Shown here: positions 42,175 to 50,550 of the stretch, one piece after another
How positions within the stretch are numbered: position 1 is the first letter of the stretch
Layout of the letters: each line of letters starts with the position of its first letter
From: Oscillospiraceae bacterium
Lineage (GTDB): Bacteria > Bacillota > Clostridia > Oscillospirales > Acutalibacteraceae
Direction of reading: 5' to 3'
DNA: 62,588 nt
Assembly: GCA_009779995.1 (NCBI GenBank)
Contig: WRDW01000006.1
Location: forward strand, 1-62,588
Program-made: the position numbers and the translations under genes
The notes under the pieces: generated by a model
Seen by the model: the letters and a program-made list of their open reading frames with translations, nothing else
Told to the model about the DNA's origin: nothing
The model's database searches: none

Positions 42175-43552
42175 TCTCCCGCATCACCGCCGCCGCGATC
42201 TCGAAGGCAACCGCCTGCCCGCCGCCCGCGTTCTCGCCCACGACGACGATGGCGTAGGGCTTGGCGGGGTTCAGCGCGAAGCCCACAAACCAGGCGTGCG
42301 GCTGCTTGCCGTCCACCTCGGCGGTGCCAGTTTTGCCGCACAGCTGCAGGTCGCCGGTCTTCTTGCCCGAGGGGTCGTAAGTGCGGGTCACGTCCGAGCG
42401 CAGGATCACCCGCAGGCGCGAGGCGATTGTGGGGTCGATGCGAAGAGCCACGCGGGCGCGGGAGGCGGGCATGGTTGTGCCGTTCGGCGTGATGGTGTTC
42501 AGCACCAGCTTGGGCGCGATGCCCTGCCCGCCGTTGGCGATGGCCCCCATGAGCAGGAGCATCTGGGCGGGATTGGCCAGCGTCGTGTGCTGCCCCACCC
42601 CCGTCCAGCCGAGTTCCAGTGGGTTCCTGGGCCTGGCCGTCTCCCCGGGAGACGGCGGGAAGCGGCTGATGGCCAGCGGCAGTTTGTCGGCCTGGTACGT
42701 CTGGTTGAAGCCCATGGCTTCGGCCGTTTTTTTGAGCCTCGCTTCGCCCAGCTCCACGGCCAGCTGGGCGAACACGCTGTTGCAGGAGACGTTCATAGCC
42801 TTCTCGAAGCCCAGGGAGCCGTGTTTCTCCCGGCAGGTGACGTAGCCCTCCCCCGTGGCGTATTTGCCCGTGCAGGTGAACGTGCGATTGTCGATGTCCG
42901 GCATATGCTCCATGGCGCAGGCAGCCGTGATTATCTTAAAAGTCGAGCCCGGGGTGAACAGGCCATGCAAAAACCTGTTCAGGTATACGGCGTCGTAGGC
43001 CTTGTTCGTGTCGATGTCCTTGGGCTTGTTCAGCGGGTCGTAGCTCGGCGAGGAGACCATGCACAGCACCTCGCCGGTCTTGTAATTATAGACGGCCACC
43101 GTGCCCTTGCGGCCGTTCAGGGCCTGCCAGGCGGTTTTGCACAGATTCGCGTCTATCGTGAGCCTCACGTCGCTGCCCCTGCCGTAGCGCACGACGTTGT
43201 AGATGCCGCTGATTGCGCTGTAGCCGGTCAGGTCGCCGCGGAAGGCCGCGTGCGCCCCGGTGGAGACGAAGCCCTGGGGATCCCCCACGGCGTGGAGCGT
43301 GGCCCGGCGCAGGGTCGCCCCGCCGGGCATGTCTCTTTTTTTGTTTTTTGTCTCGGCGAGAATCACGCCGTTGCGGTCCAGCACCGAGCCCGCGCGCGCG
43401 ATGGCCCCGCCGGTGTAGATGTGCCCGTTGGCGCGGTTGGTGGCCCACCTCGCCCCGTTGAGGGCAAAGCTGAAGGCGAGAATCCCCACCCCGGCGGCAA
43501 AGCCGAGGAGGATGAAGACCAGGGCAAGGGTGCGGCCCGTGATACGGCGCAT
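42167..43552 (-). CDS. Class B penicillin-binding protein (FtsI/PbpA-like transpeptidase)
   Basis: A peptidoglycan DD-transpeptidase, 461 residues. AAAGGAG lies before the ATG at 43552. One N-terminal membrane helix (about 8-30) precedes a short pedestal domain and the transpeptidase domain with all three active-site motifs: STFK in TPGSTFKI, SCN in NVSCNSVF and KTGT in CGKTGTAEV. It lacks PASTA domains and is short, like PbpA-type enzymes. It could serve cell division, elongation or sporulation; context does not say which. Confidence 0.93.
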   Translation of the reverse strand: MRRITGRTLALVFILLGFAAGVGILAFSFALNGARWATNRANGHIYTGGAIARAGSVLDRNGVILAETKNKKRDMPGGATLRRATLHAVGDPQGFVSTGAHAAFRGDLTGYSAISGIYNVVRYGRGSDVRLTIDANLCKTAWQALNGRKGTVAVYNYKTGEVLCMVSSPSYDPLNKPKDIDTNKAYDAVYLNRFLHGLFTPGSTFKIITAACAMEHMPDIDNRTFTCTGKYATGEGYVTCREKHGSLGFEKAMNVSCNSVFAQLAVELGEARLKKTAEAMGFNQTYQADKLPLAISRFPPSPGETARPRNPLELGWTGVGQHTTLANPAQMLLLMGAIANGGQGIAPKLVLNTITPNGTTMPASRARVALRIDPTIASRLRVILRSDVTRTYDPSGKKTGDLQLCGKTGTAEVDGKQPHAWFVGFALNPAKPYAIVVVGENAGGGQAVAFEIAAAVMREIK

Positions 43553-43680
43553 GGGCACTCCTTTCTCCGGAAAAGCAAAACATCTATGATGTTCATCTGA
43601 AGGGGAGCCAAACCGCATTCCGGCAGCAACAGGTTGTCAAGGGGGATGCCTGTTTTTACGCATATTTTTTTGCGAATGGC

Positions 43681-45213
43681 TTATTCAGCATCCTCCGCCA
43701 GGGCTGAGTGCACCTCGGCGGCGGCGGCGCGGCGCTCGTGGAGCTCCACGTACATCTGCTCGCGGTCCTTTTGGTTGATGTTGTACATCAGCTTGGGGAT
43801 CAGCGTGACAAGGCTCATGAGCTCCGGCACCAGCGTGGCCATGACGAAGATGCCGATCTTGGTCTTCTCTGTTTGGTAGAGATAGTTCTCCCCCGTCTGG
43901 AAGCCCAGGAGCTTCACCACGAAATCGGTCATGGAGCCGCCGATCGCGCCGGTGACCTTGGGCGGCAGCTGCCGCAGCACGCCGGTCATGGCCTCGCTGC
44001 GTACCCCGCTTTTCCACTCGCCGTAGTCTATGCACTCGTTGCGTATCTCGTTGGGGATCACCTTTCTGGTGCCGTAGATCGTCATATCGATGGTGTTCTG
44101 TATCCCGTAGGCGATGAGCATGGGCCACAGGTCCATGAACATGTAGGTGACGCCCTCGGCGCGCTTCGCCGGGTTTTTCACCTTGAGCATACCGAAGAAG
44201 TAGATGAGCAGGTTCATCGGAAAGTTGATGTAGTCCCCGATGAGCCAGAGCGTCTTGGTGGAAAAGCGCTGGCGCAGCCAGCCGATGTAGGCGAAGCTGG
44301 CGTAGCTCACGGGCGAGCCGGGGATGCCGGAAATGACGCCGAAGTTGGCGAAGTTGAGGACGGACTTGATGTAGGTATCCTTCTGGCTTTTCAGGGTGAA
44401 GCCGCCCAGAACGTCGGCGAGCGTCAGCATGAGCAGCGGGCGGTTTTTGCGCAGGGCGGTGAAGGACTCTTTTATCGTAGGCGGCTTCTCGCGCAGCGCC
44501 TCCGCGCCGAATACGCGCTCCCTGCACACGAGCACGAAATAGAGCGAGAACAGCCCCGCGATGATCGTGGTGACCAGGCCGAACCACAGGAACATCGAGC
44601 GCATACTCATGTTGACCTCTATGGCCGTCTTTACTTTGTTGCGGGAGATGACGTCCCGCACAATATCGAACAGCTGCTTGGGGAAATCCGAGCCGAACAT
44701 GTCGAGGAACTTCGCCTTCGTGATCATGGATAGCCGCTCGTCGGGGTTGGGCGTGAGGTTGACCATCAGGCCCGTGCGGGCGATGCCGGCGATGGTGCCG
44801 GTCAGCTCGTTGAACAGGCCCATGGCGAACCAGGAGGCGATCTTGGGCAGGAAAGTATTGTCCGTGCCCCAGAAAAAGTAGGGCAGCAGGTAGACCAGCA
44901 GCGCCACGGGGATGCCGTACAGGGGATAGAGGATCAGGTAGGGCCGGAACTTGCCGAAGCGCGTGCGCGTTTTTTCCACCCAGGCCGCCACGAACAGGTC
45001 GTCGACGAGGTCCCATATCAATCCGATAGGCCGCAGCGCCGCCTGCACGCCCTTGTCTATGTTGAGTATCCTGTCGGTCCACTCCGCGTTGGGGTTGATG
45101 GGGATCTTTGTCGCCATGTCAAAGAACACATAGCCGTAGGTCTCCGCCGTGCCGACGTACCGCCTGCCTATGTCCTTCTCCGCAATTGTTTCCTTCTTGG
45201 CTTTTTTAGCCAC
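43681..45213 (-). CDS. GPH-type (MelB-like) major-facilitator transporter
   Basis: 510 residues from a GTG at 45213 with AAAGAGGTG upstream; the longer open frame has no site. About twelve membrane helices are visible. The stretch WDLVDDLFVAAWVEKTRTRFGKFRPYL matches the conserved GPH segment (DxxDxxxGxxxDrTrtrwGrfRPy), which carries the cation-binding acids in sugar:cation symporters. Another GPH-type block is EIRNECIDYGEW. The family moves glycosides or other small solutes with Na+ or H+. It is unusual in its long loop region (about 190-235). It sits alone on a divergent promoter. Confidence 0.82.
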   Translation of the reverse strand: MAKKAKKETIAEKDIGRRYVGTAETYGYVFFDMATKIPINPNAEWTDRILNIDKGVQAALRPIGLIWDLVDDLFVAAWVEKTRTRFGKFRPYLILYPLYGIPVALLVYLLPYFFWGTDNTFLPKIASWFAMGLFNELTGTIAGIARTGLMVNLTPNPDERLSMITKAKFLDMFGSDFPKQLFDIVRDVISRNKVKTAIEVNMSMRSMFLWFGLVTTIIAGLFSLYFVLVCRERVFGAEALREKPPTIKESFTALRKNRPLLMLTLADVLGGFTLKSQKDTYIKSVLNFANFGVISGIPGSPVSYASFAYIGWLRQRFSTKTLWLIGDYINFPMNLLIYFFGMLKVKNPAKRAEGVTYMFMDLWPMLIAYGIQNTIDMTIYGTRKVIPNEIRNECIDYGEWKSGVRSEAMTGVLRQLPPKVTGAIGGSMTDFVVKLLGFQTGENYLYQTEKTKIGIFVMATLVPELMSLVTLIPKLMYNINQKDREQMYVELHERRAAAAEVHSALAEDAE

Positions 45214-45264
45214 GCAACCACCTCTTTCCGCAGTATATCCACATATTGATAACCGGCTACATAA

Positions 45265-45292
45265 ATTATAGCAGGTTTGACGGAAATTGCAA
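45265..45292 (-). promoter_or_regulatory. Promoter of the GPH transporter gene
   Basis: Minus strand TTGCAA (45292-45287), 16-base spacer ending TGC, TATAAT (45270-45265). Confidence 0.75.
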
Positions 45293-45309
45293 GGCTTTTT
45301 TGCGTCCAT

Positions 45310-45339
45310 GCCCCCAGCTTTTGCGCTGGGGGCTTTTTT
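45310..45339 (+). terminator. Rho-independent terminator, plus orientation
   Basis: GCCCCCAGC-loop-GCTGGGGGC followed by TTTTTT. It faces away from the transporter gene and lies just before the next promoter, so it insulates the downstream gene. Confidence 0.85.
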
Positions 45340-45352
45340 GCGAAAATAACGC

Positions 45353-45381
45353 TTGCATTCCCCCTCCCTCCATGCTATAAT
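45353..45381 (+). promoter_or_regulatory. TTGCAT/TGC-TATAAT promoter
   Basis: TTGCAT at 45353-45358, 17-base spacer ending TGC, TATAAT at 45376-45381; AGGAGG and the ATG at 45410 follow. Confidence 0.8.
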
Positions 45382-45409
45382 AACCACAACGATGCAGGAG
45401 GTTGTCTTT

Positions 45410-45991
45410 ATGGAAAAAACAACATGGCGAAAGGTCCTTGCTGCCGGCTGGATAATTGCGGCTTCCCTGCCGATATACAGCCTTATACTGCCGCCAAGCG
45501 GCACGGAGTGGATTCATGACTGGATGCGGTTTGCGCTGTTTATGTGCGCGCCGATTTATATGCTTGTGTACATGCTTGTGCCGCAAACTGCCAAAAAGAA
45601 GAAGAAAGAGAGCGCCGAAGAGCCAAAGGAGGAACAGGCCGCAAACCCACGCAAGCCGTCCATTTTGATGGCCATTTTGGTTCTTACAGCGGTTATTGTG
45701 GCTGCATCTTCGCTTTTGGGGTTTGTTGTAACCCTTCCCCGGCACCAAAAAGTAGACCGCTACCTGAAATCCCCGGGCGGCAAAAACAGGGCGGTAGTTA
45801 TGAACGAATGGGGATCAGAAGAGTACATCTATCCCGTGAAGTCGTTTTTATTCTACAAGAACCATGAAGGCATTTGCATAATCCCGCGCGTTTACGACGT
45901 CACCCTCACCTGGCTTGACGATAACACCCTCGAAATCAACCGCACATATAAAACCAGCGGCGAGGTCTCGACAGACTACCTGCGGTGGTAG
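45410..45991 (+). CDS. Uncharacterised membrane protein
   Basis: 193 residues; AGGAGG precedes the ATG. Two N-terminal membrane helices (about 9-27, 38-58) are followed by a Lys/Glu-rich cytoplasmic loop (KKKKKESAEEPKEE). A third helix (about 84-106) leads to a small extracellular beta-rich domain with SEEYIYPVKSFLFYKNHEG and LTWLDDNTLEINRTYKT. AT-richer than its surroundings. No family was recognised. Flanked by terminators on both sides, so it is a single-gene unit. Confidence 0.7.
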   Translation: MEKTTWRKVLAAGWIIAASLPIYSLILPPSGTEWIHDWMRFALFMCAPIYMLVYMLVPQTAKKKKKESAEEPKEEQAANPRKPSILMAILVLTAVIVAASSLLGFVVTLPRHQKVDRYLKSPGGKNRAVVMNEWGSEEYIYPVKSFLFYKNHEGICIIPRVYDVTLTWLDDNTLEINRTYKTSGEVSTDYLRW

Positions 45992-46010
45992 GATGGACTT
46001 GCCTGCCTGC

Positions 46011-46043
46011 AAAACCCCGGGCTTTTTGCGCCGGGGGTTTTTT
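46011..46043 (+). terminator. Rho-independent terminator
   Basis: AAAACCCCGG pairs with CCGGGGGTTT, with TTTTT following, 20 bases after the stop. Confidence 0.8.
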
Positions 46044-46056
46044 GTGAAAAAATATC

Positions 46057-46084
46057 TTGCATTCCTCCAAGTTTATGCTATAAT
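46057..46084 (+). promoter_or_regulatory. TTGCAT/TGC-TATAAT promoter
   Basis: TTGCAT at 46057-46062, 16-base spacer ending TGC, TATAAT at 46079-46084. Confidence 0.75.
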
Positions 46085-46118
46085 ATTGGTAAACAAACAT
46101 TCGAGAGCGAGGGGCGCC

Positions 46119-46889
46119 ATGCTCGTCTACCAATACGACGGCACGCTGGAGGGCTTCTTCTGCTGCGTGTACGAGAGCGTCTATCAAAAAGAGCGCCCCG
46201 AGGCCGTGGAGCCCGAGGGCGCGGCCCAGTGCCGCCTGTTCCCGCCTCGGTACATCGAGACCGACCCCGAACGCGCCGAGCGGGTGCGAAAGGCCATCCC
46301 GGCGAAGATCTCCCCGGAGGCCCTGGACCTTGTCGAGACCGTGTTCTGCTCTTATCTTGAGGACAAAGAGACGCATCTGCTGTATTTTTTATTGAGAGGC
46401 TTCAAGCAGGGCTGCGGGTTTTTGAGGGCGGGCTTCAGCGACCCCGAAATGTCTATCCTGCTGGGGGCGCGCAGGCATCTGATGGGGGAAGCTCACCTGC
46501 TCAAGGGCTTCATCCGCTTCGCCGACGTCGGCGGCAGCCTGGTTGCAACCATCACGCCGAAGAACTACGTGCTGCCCTACATCGCCGGGCACTTCGCCAC
46601 GCGCTACAGAAACGAGAATTTTTTGATTTTCGACAAGACCCACAAGGCCGCCCTGCTGCACGAGAACCGGCATGTGCGCATCGTCCCTGCGGAGGACATC
46701 GAGTTCCCCGCGTTCTCGGAGCAGGAGGAGGAGTACCGGGCGCTGTGGAAGAGTTTCTATCATGCCGTAGCGATCCAGCCGCGCAAAAACCACCGCTGCC
46801 GCATGACCCACTGCCCCAAGCGCTACTGGGAGAACATGCTAGAGCTGCAGGAGGAGATCGCGGCGCCCCAAACGCAAAGGCCGTATTGA
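46119..46889 (+). CDS. Probable DNA metabolism protein, TIGR03915/DUF4130 type
   Basis: 256 residues starting MLVYQYDGTLEGFFCCVYESVY, the characteristic start of this family. The central part (LLYFLLRGFKQG, LLGARRHLMGEAHLLKGFIRF, NYVLPYIAGHFATRY) and the C-terminal HCPKRYWENMLE also fit. Family members are usually encoded next to a radical-SAM protein of the TIGR03916 group and together are thought to process DNA. No such partner lies beside it here; the window's only radical-SAM gene (23842-25332) is a B12-binding type. A GC hairpin (46919-46941) follows. Confidence 0.85.
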   Translation: MLVYQYDGTLEGFFCCVYESVYQKERPEAVEPEGAAQCRLFPPRYIETDPERAERVRKAIPAKISPEALDLVETVFCSYLEDKETHLLYFLLRGFKQGCGFLRAGFSDPEMSILLGARRHLMGEAHLLKGFIRFADVGGSLVATITPKNYVLPYIAGHFATRYRNENFLIFDKTHKAALLHENRHVRIVPAEDIEFPAFSEQEEEYRALWKSFYHAVAIQPRKNHRCRMTHCPKRYWENMLELQEEIAAPQTQRPY

Positions 46890-46918
46890 GGTGCATGCAG
46901 CAAGAAGGCAGGTGACTC

Positions 46919-46941
46919 GGAGACGCACAGCCGTGCGTCTC
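46919..46941. terminator. Hairpin between convergent genes
   Basis: GAGACGCAC-AGCC-GTGCGTCTC lies between the ends of the TIGR03915-like gene and the ABC transporter gene, so it could terminate both. Confidence 0.5.
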
Positions 46942-46949
46942 TGCAGCCT

Positions 46950-48800
46950 TCACCCCGCCACCTGGCTCTCATACATCCTCGCGTAAATCCTGCCCAGGGC
47001 GAGCAACTCCTCATGTGAGCCGCTCTCCACGATCTGGCCGCCCTCCACCACCATGATCACGTCGGCATCCCGTATCGTCGATAGCCGGTGCGCGATGACA
47101 AACGAGGTGCAGCCCGCCGTCAGGCGCAGCAGGGCCTCCTGGATGCGCAGCTCCGTGCGGGTGTCCACGCTGGAGGTGGCCTCGTCCAGGATGAGGATCG
47201 GCGCGCGGCACAGCGCCGCCCGGGCGATGGCCAGCAGCTGCCTCTGGCCCTGCGACAGCGAGTCGCTGCCACCCCTGACCATCGTCTCATACCCATGCCT
47301 GAGCCGCCTGATGAAGGCGTCCGCGTTGGCGGCTTTGGCCGCCTCGGCGACTTCTTCATCGGTGGCCTCCGGGCGGCCGTAGCGTATGTTGTCGGCGATG
47401 ATGCCGGTGAACAGGCAGGTGTCCTGCAATACAACCGAGAAGGCCCTGCGCAGGCTGTCGCGCTTATATTGCTTGATGTCCAGGCCATCGATATACACAA
47501 CGCCAGAATTGGCGTCGTAGAAGCGCGCCAGCAGGTTGACGATGGTGGTCTTGCCCGCGCCGGTGGCCCCCACCAGGGCCACTTTTTGCCCTGCTTGAAC
47601 TTCAAAGCTCACGCTTTTCAGCACGTCCACGCCCGGCACATAGGAGAACGTCACGTCCTCGAAGCGCACCTCGCCCTTGGGCACGCCTATATCGATGGCG
47701 TCCGGGGCGTCTTCGGGCTCCTGGGGCTCCTCCAGCAGCTCAAACACGCGCTCCGCCCCTGCCAGGGCCGATTGCAGGCTGTTGTACATCCCCGCGATGC
47801 TGTTCAAGGGGAACGTAAACTGCCGCGCGTAGGTGACAAAGCTGCCGATCGCCCCAACCGTAACTGTCCCCCGCGCCGCCAGCGCGCCGCCCAAAAGGGC
47901 CACGCCCGCGTAGCCGAGGTTCGTGATAACGTTCATGAAGGGCATCAAAATGCCCGCCCAGATCTGCGCCTTTGTGGAGTAGTGCAGCAGGTCTTTATTG
48001 ATCTCATCGAAGCTGGCGACGATTTTTTTCTCCATATGAAATGCCTTGATGACGCGCTGGCCGCCCACGGCCTCCTCCGTGAGCCCATTGAGCTGGCCCA
48101 GCGCCCGGAACTGCCCCGTGAACATCTTGCGCGATTTGCCCGCGACGACCTTGGTCAATAAAAAAACCAGCGGCACGCAGACCAGCGCGGCCAGGGTCAT
48201 CTGCCAGCTGAGGGCCAGCATCATCGCCAGGGAGCCGCACACGGTGATCACCGCCCCGGCCAGCTGCGTGGTGGATTGCGCGATGGTGACGCTGATGTTG
48301 TCGATGTCGTTGGTCATGCGGCTCATCAGCTCGCCGTGGGGGTGCGTATCGTGGTAGGTCAGCGGCAGGCGCTGGAGCTTATCGAACAGGGCCGCGCGCA
48401 GGGTCTTCACGATGCGCTGGGAGGCCGCGTTCATGATCACCCCCTGCGCGGTGGTCAGCGCCCAGCTGGCGAGGTACGCCAGCGCCAGCGCAGCGGCGCA
48501 AATATAAACCAGGTTCAAATCATTGCCAATATCCAGGGCGTCGATGCCCCTGCCTATGATATACGGCGCGGAGACTGTTACTATCATGTCCAACAGCAGT
48601 AAAACCAGCACGGCGAACAGGGGCTTGGCCTCCCGGAAATAGAAGCGCAGCAATTTACGAAAAGCGCCCTTCGCGTCGTGGGCTTTCTCTGTCTCGGCGA
48701 AGCGCATCCCGCCGACCTTGAAGCCCCCCGGCCTGCCGATGGAGGGCGGGGCCGCCTGCGCCGCCGGCCTGTCTGCCGTCTGACCCTGCTGCGCCATCAA
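46950..48800 (-). CDS. ABC exporter half-transporter, catalytic subunit
   Basis: 616 residues; six membrane helices (about 50-330) followed by the nucleotide-binding domain. Walker A GATGAGKTT, signature LSQGQRQL, Walker B ILILDEATSSVD with the catalytic Glu, and switch FVIAHRLST are all intact. An N-terminal Gln/Ala/Pro-rich tail precedes the first helix. The start overlaps the upstream half-transporter gene by four bases, so the two are co-translated and form a heterodimer. Such exporters move drugs, lipids or peptides; the substrate is unknown. Confidence 0.93.
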   Translation of the reverse strand: MMAQQGQTADRPAAQAAPPSIGRPGGFKVGGMRFAETEKAHDAKGAFRKLLRFYFREAKPLFAVLVLLLLDMIVTVSAPYIIGRGIDALDIGNDLNLVYICAAALALAYLASWALTTAQGVIMNAASQRIVKTLRAALFDKLQRLPLTYHDTHPHGELMSRMTNDIDNISVTIAQSTTQLAGAVITVCGSLAMMLALSWQMTLAALVCVPLVFLLTKVVAGKSRKMFTGQFRALGQLNGLTEEAVGGQRVIKAFHMEKKIVASFDEINKDLLHYSTKAQIWAGILMPFMNVITNLGYAGVALLGGALAARGTVTVGAIGSFVTYARQFTFPLNSIAGMYNSLQSALAGAERVFELLEEPQEPEDAPDAIDIGVPKGEVRFEDVTFSYVPGVDVLKSVSFEVQAGQKVALVGATGAGKTTIVNLLARFYDANSGVVYIDGLDIKQYKRDSLRRAFSVVLQDTCLFTGIIADNIRYGRPEATDEEVAEAAKAANADAFIRRLRHGYETMVRGGSDSLSQGQRQLLAIARAALCRAPILILDEATSSVDTRTELRIQEALLRLTAGCTSFVIAHRLSTIRDADVIMVVEGGQIVESGSHEELLALGRIYARMYESQVAG

Positions 48801-50509
48801 GCCGCCCCCTTCCCGATCTGCGACATGTAAATGTCCCGGTACACCGGGCAGCTTTCCATAAGCGCGCCGTGCGGCCCGAAGCCCGCCTGCCTGCCGTTTT
48901 CCAAAACGAGAATTTTGTCGCAGGCCATGGCGGCGCTCACCCGCTGGGTGATTGTTACGCAGGCCATGTCAGTTGATATATCCCGCAGGGCCTTACGTAC
49001 TTTGGCCTCGGTCAGGCTGTCCAGGGCGCTGGTGCAGTCGTCCAGGATCAGGATTTCCGGCTCACGCAGCAGCGCCCTGGCAATCGAAATTCTTTGCTTC
49101 TGCCCGCCGGAGAGATTCACGCCCCCCTGGCCTATCATGGTGTCATAGCCCTCGGGCATGGCGGCGATGAAGTCGTGCGCCTGTGCCGCTTTCGCGGCCT
49201 GTTCTATCTGCCCGACCGTGGCGTTTTCATTGCCCCAGAGCAAATTTTCTTTCACGGTGCCGGTGAAGAGCATGGCCGTCTGCGGCACAATCGATACAGT
49301 ACCATGAATGTACAATTTCCCCTGCGAGACCTCGTAAAAGCGCATGAGCAGCGCCGCCAGGGTGCTTTTGCCGGAGCCCGTCGGCCCGATGACGCCGAGG
49401 GTCTCGCCTTTTTCCAGAGAGAAGCCGATGCCCTCCAGCGCCGCCTGGCCGGTGGAACCGGGGTAGGAGAAGCCAACAGCATCAAACAAAAGAACGCTGT
49501 TTTCAGCGCAGGAACTGTAGGGGCGGCATTCTTGCCGCCCGGGTGGCAAGAATGCCACCCCTACAGTTTCGTCCGCCCCGAACACCTCCCCGATCCGCTC
49601 GTGCGAGGTCTTCACCCGCACGAACATGTTCAGCACGTTGGAGACATGGCCCAGGCTGCTCAGCAGCTGCGTCATGTAGGTGACGAAGGCGACGATCTCG
49701 CCCACGCGCATGTCGCCAGAGCCCACCCAGCGCGCCCCCAGCAGAAGCATCGCGGCCAGGCCCAGGTTCACCCCCAGGGCCATGCAGGGGGAGAGCACCG
49801 CCAGTACGCGCCCCGCCTTCACGGTCACGTCAGTTAAACTATCGTTTGCGGAAGCGAAGCGATGTTCCTCCTCTTTGAAACGCCTGAAGGCCTTCACCAG
49901 GCGTATGCCCGCCAGGTATTCGCGCATGGAGGTGTTGAGCCTGTCCAGGGCCCGCTGCACACGGGCGAAGCGCGGGTAGGTCATCCTCATGCTGACGGCG
50001 ATGACGAAGCCCACCAGGATCACCACGGGCACGATGATATAGGCCGTGCGCACGTTCAGCGTGGCCGCCATAACGATGGACCCCGCGCACATCACCGGGG
50101 CCTTGAAGAACACCCGCATCATGCCGTTGATGAAGTTCTGCAGCTGGGTGATGTCGTTGGTCATGCGCGTGACCAGCGAGCCGCCCTCGAAGCGGTCCAT
50201 ATCGGACACGCTCAGTGATTGGATTTTGGCGAACAGGTCGTGCCGCAGGTCGGCCCCGAAGCCCTGGGAGGCGTAGGAGGCCGTGAGGTTGCGGCTCATG
50301 GCGAACAGCGCCCCCAGCGCGGTGACGCCCAGCATCAGCGCCCCGAAGCGCAGCACGGTGGGCAGGTCGCCAACGGCGGCGCCCCAGTCGATCAGGCGGG
50401 ACATCAGCCGCGGCTGCAAGAGATCGCAGCCCGCCTCGCAGGCCACGCAGGCGACAGACAGCAGGAAGAGGGTTTTGTATTTTTGCCAGTATGTGTGAAG
50501 GTAGTTCAT
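48797..50509 (-). CDS. ABC exporter half-transporter with degenerate ATP site
   Basis: 570 residues, partner of the preceding subunit. Walker A GPTGSGKST and LSGGQKQR are intact, but the catalytic Glu after Walker B is Asp (ILILDDCTSALD) and the switch His is Gln (ITQRVS), as in the non-catalytic half of heterodimeric exporters. About 17 residues usually found between the beta strand ending IHG and VPQ are missing (KLYIHGTVSIVPQTAML). A family A repeat is translated in frame at residues ~315-332 (VGVAFLPPGRQECRPY), between the membrane domain and the ATPase. The ATG has only a weak ribosome site. Confidence 0.9.
   Translation of the reverse strand: MNYLHTYWQKYKTLFLLSVACVACEAGCDLLQPRLMSRLIDWGAAVGDLPTVLRFGALMLGVTALGALFAMSRNLTASYASQGFGADLRHDLFAKIQSLSVSDMDRFEGGSLVTRMTNDITQLQNFINGMMRVFFKAPVMCAGSIVMAATLNVRTAYIIVPVVILVGFVIAVSMRMTYPRFARVQRALDRLNTSMREYLAGIRLVKAFRRFKEEEHRFASANDSLTDVTVKAGRVLAVLSPCMALGVNLGLAAMLLLGARWVGSGDMRVGEIVAFVTYMTQLLSSLGHVSNVLNMFVRVKTSHERIGEVFGADETVGVAFLPPGRQECRPYSSCAENSVLLFDAVGFSYPGSTGQAALEGIGFSLEKGETLGVIGPTGSGKSTLAALLMRFYEVSQGKLYIHGTVSIVPQTAMLFTGTVKENLLWGNENATVGQIEQAAKAAQAHDFIAAMPEGYDTMIGQGGVNLSGGQKQRISIARALLREPEILILDDCTSALDSLTEAKVRKALRDISTDMACVTITQRVSAAMACDKILVLENGRQAGFGPHGALMESCPVYRDIYMSQIGKGAA
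49515..49566. repeat. Inverted-repeat element, family A copy 4, inside a coding region
   Basis: CTGTAGGGGCGGCATTCTTG and GTGGCAAGAATGCCACCCCT form the two arms of a 52-base element. It lies within the half-transporter gene and adds about 17 codons without breaking the frame. Confidence 0.85.
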
Positions 50510-50550
50510 AGCTCAGTTGTGGCCGACAAGAACCGTGCCGGCCCCGCGGT

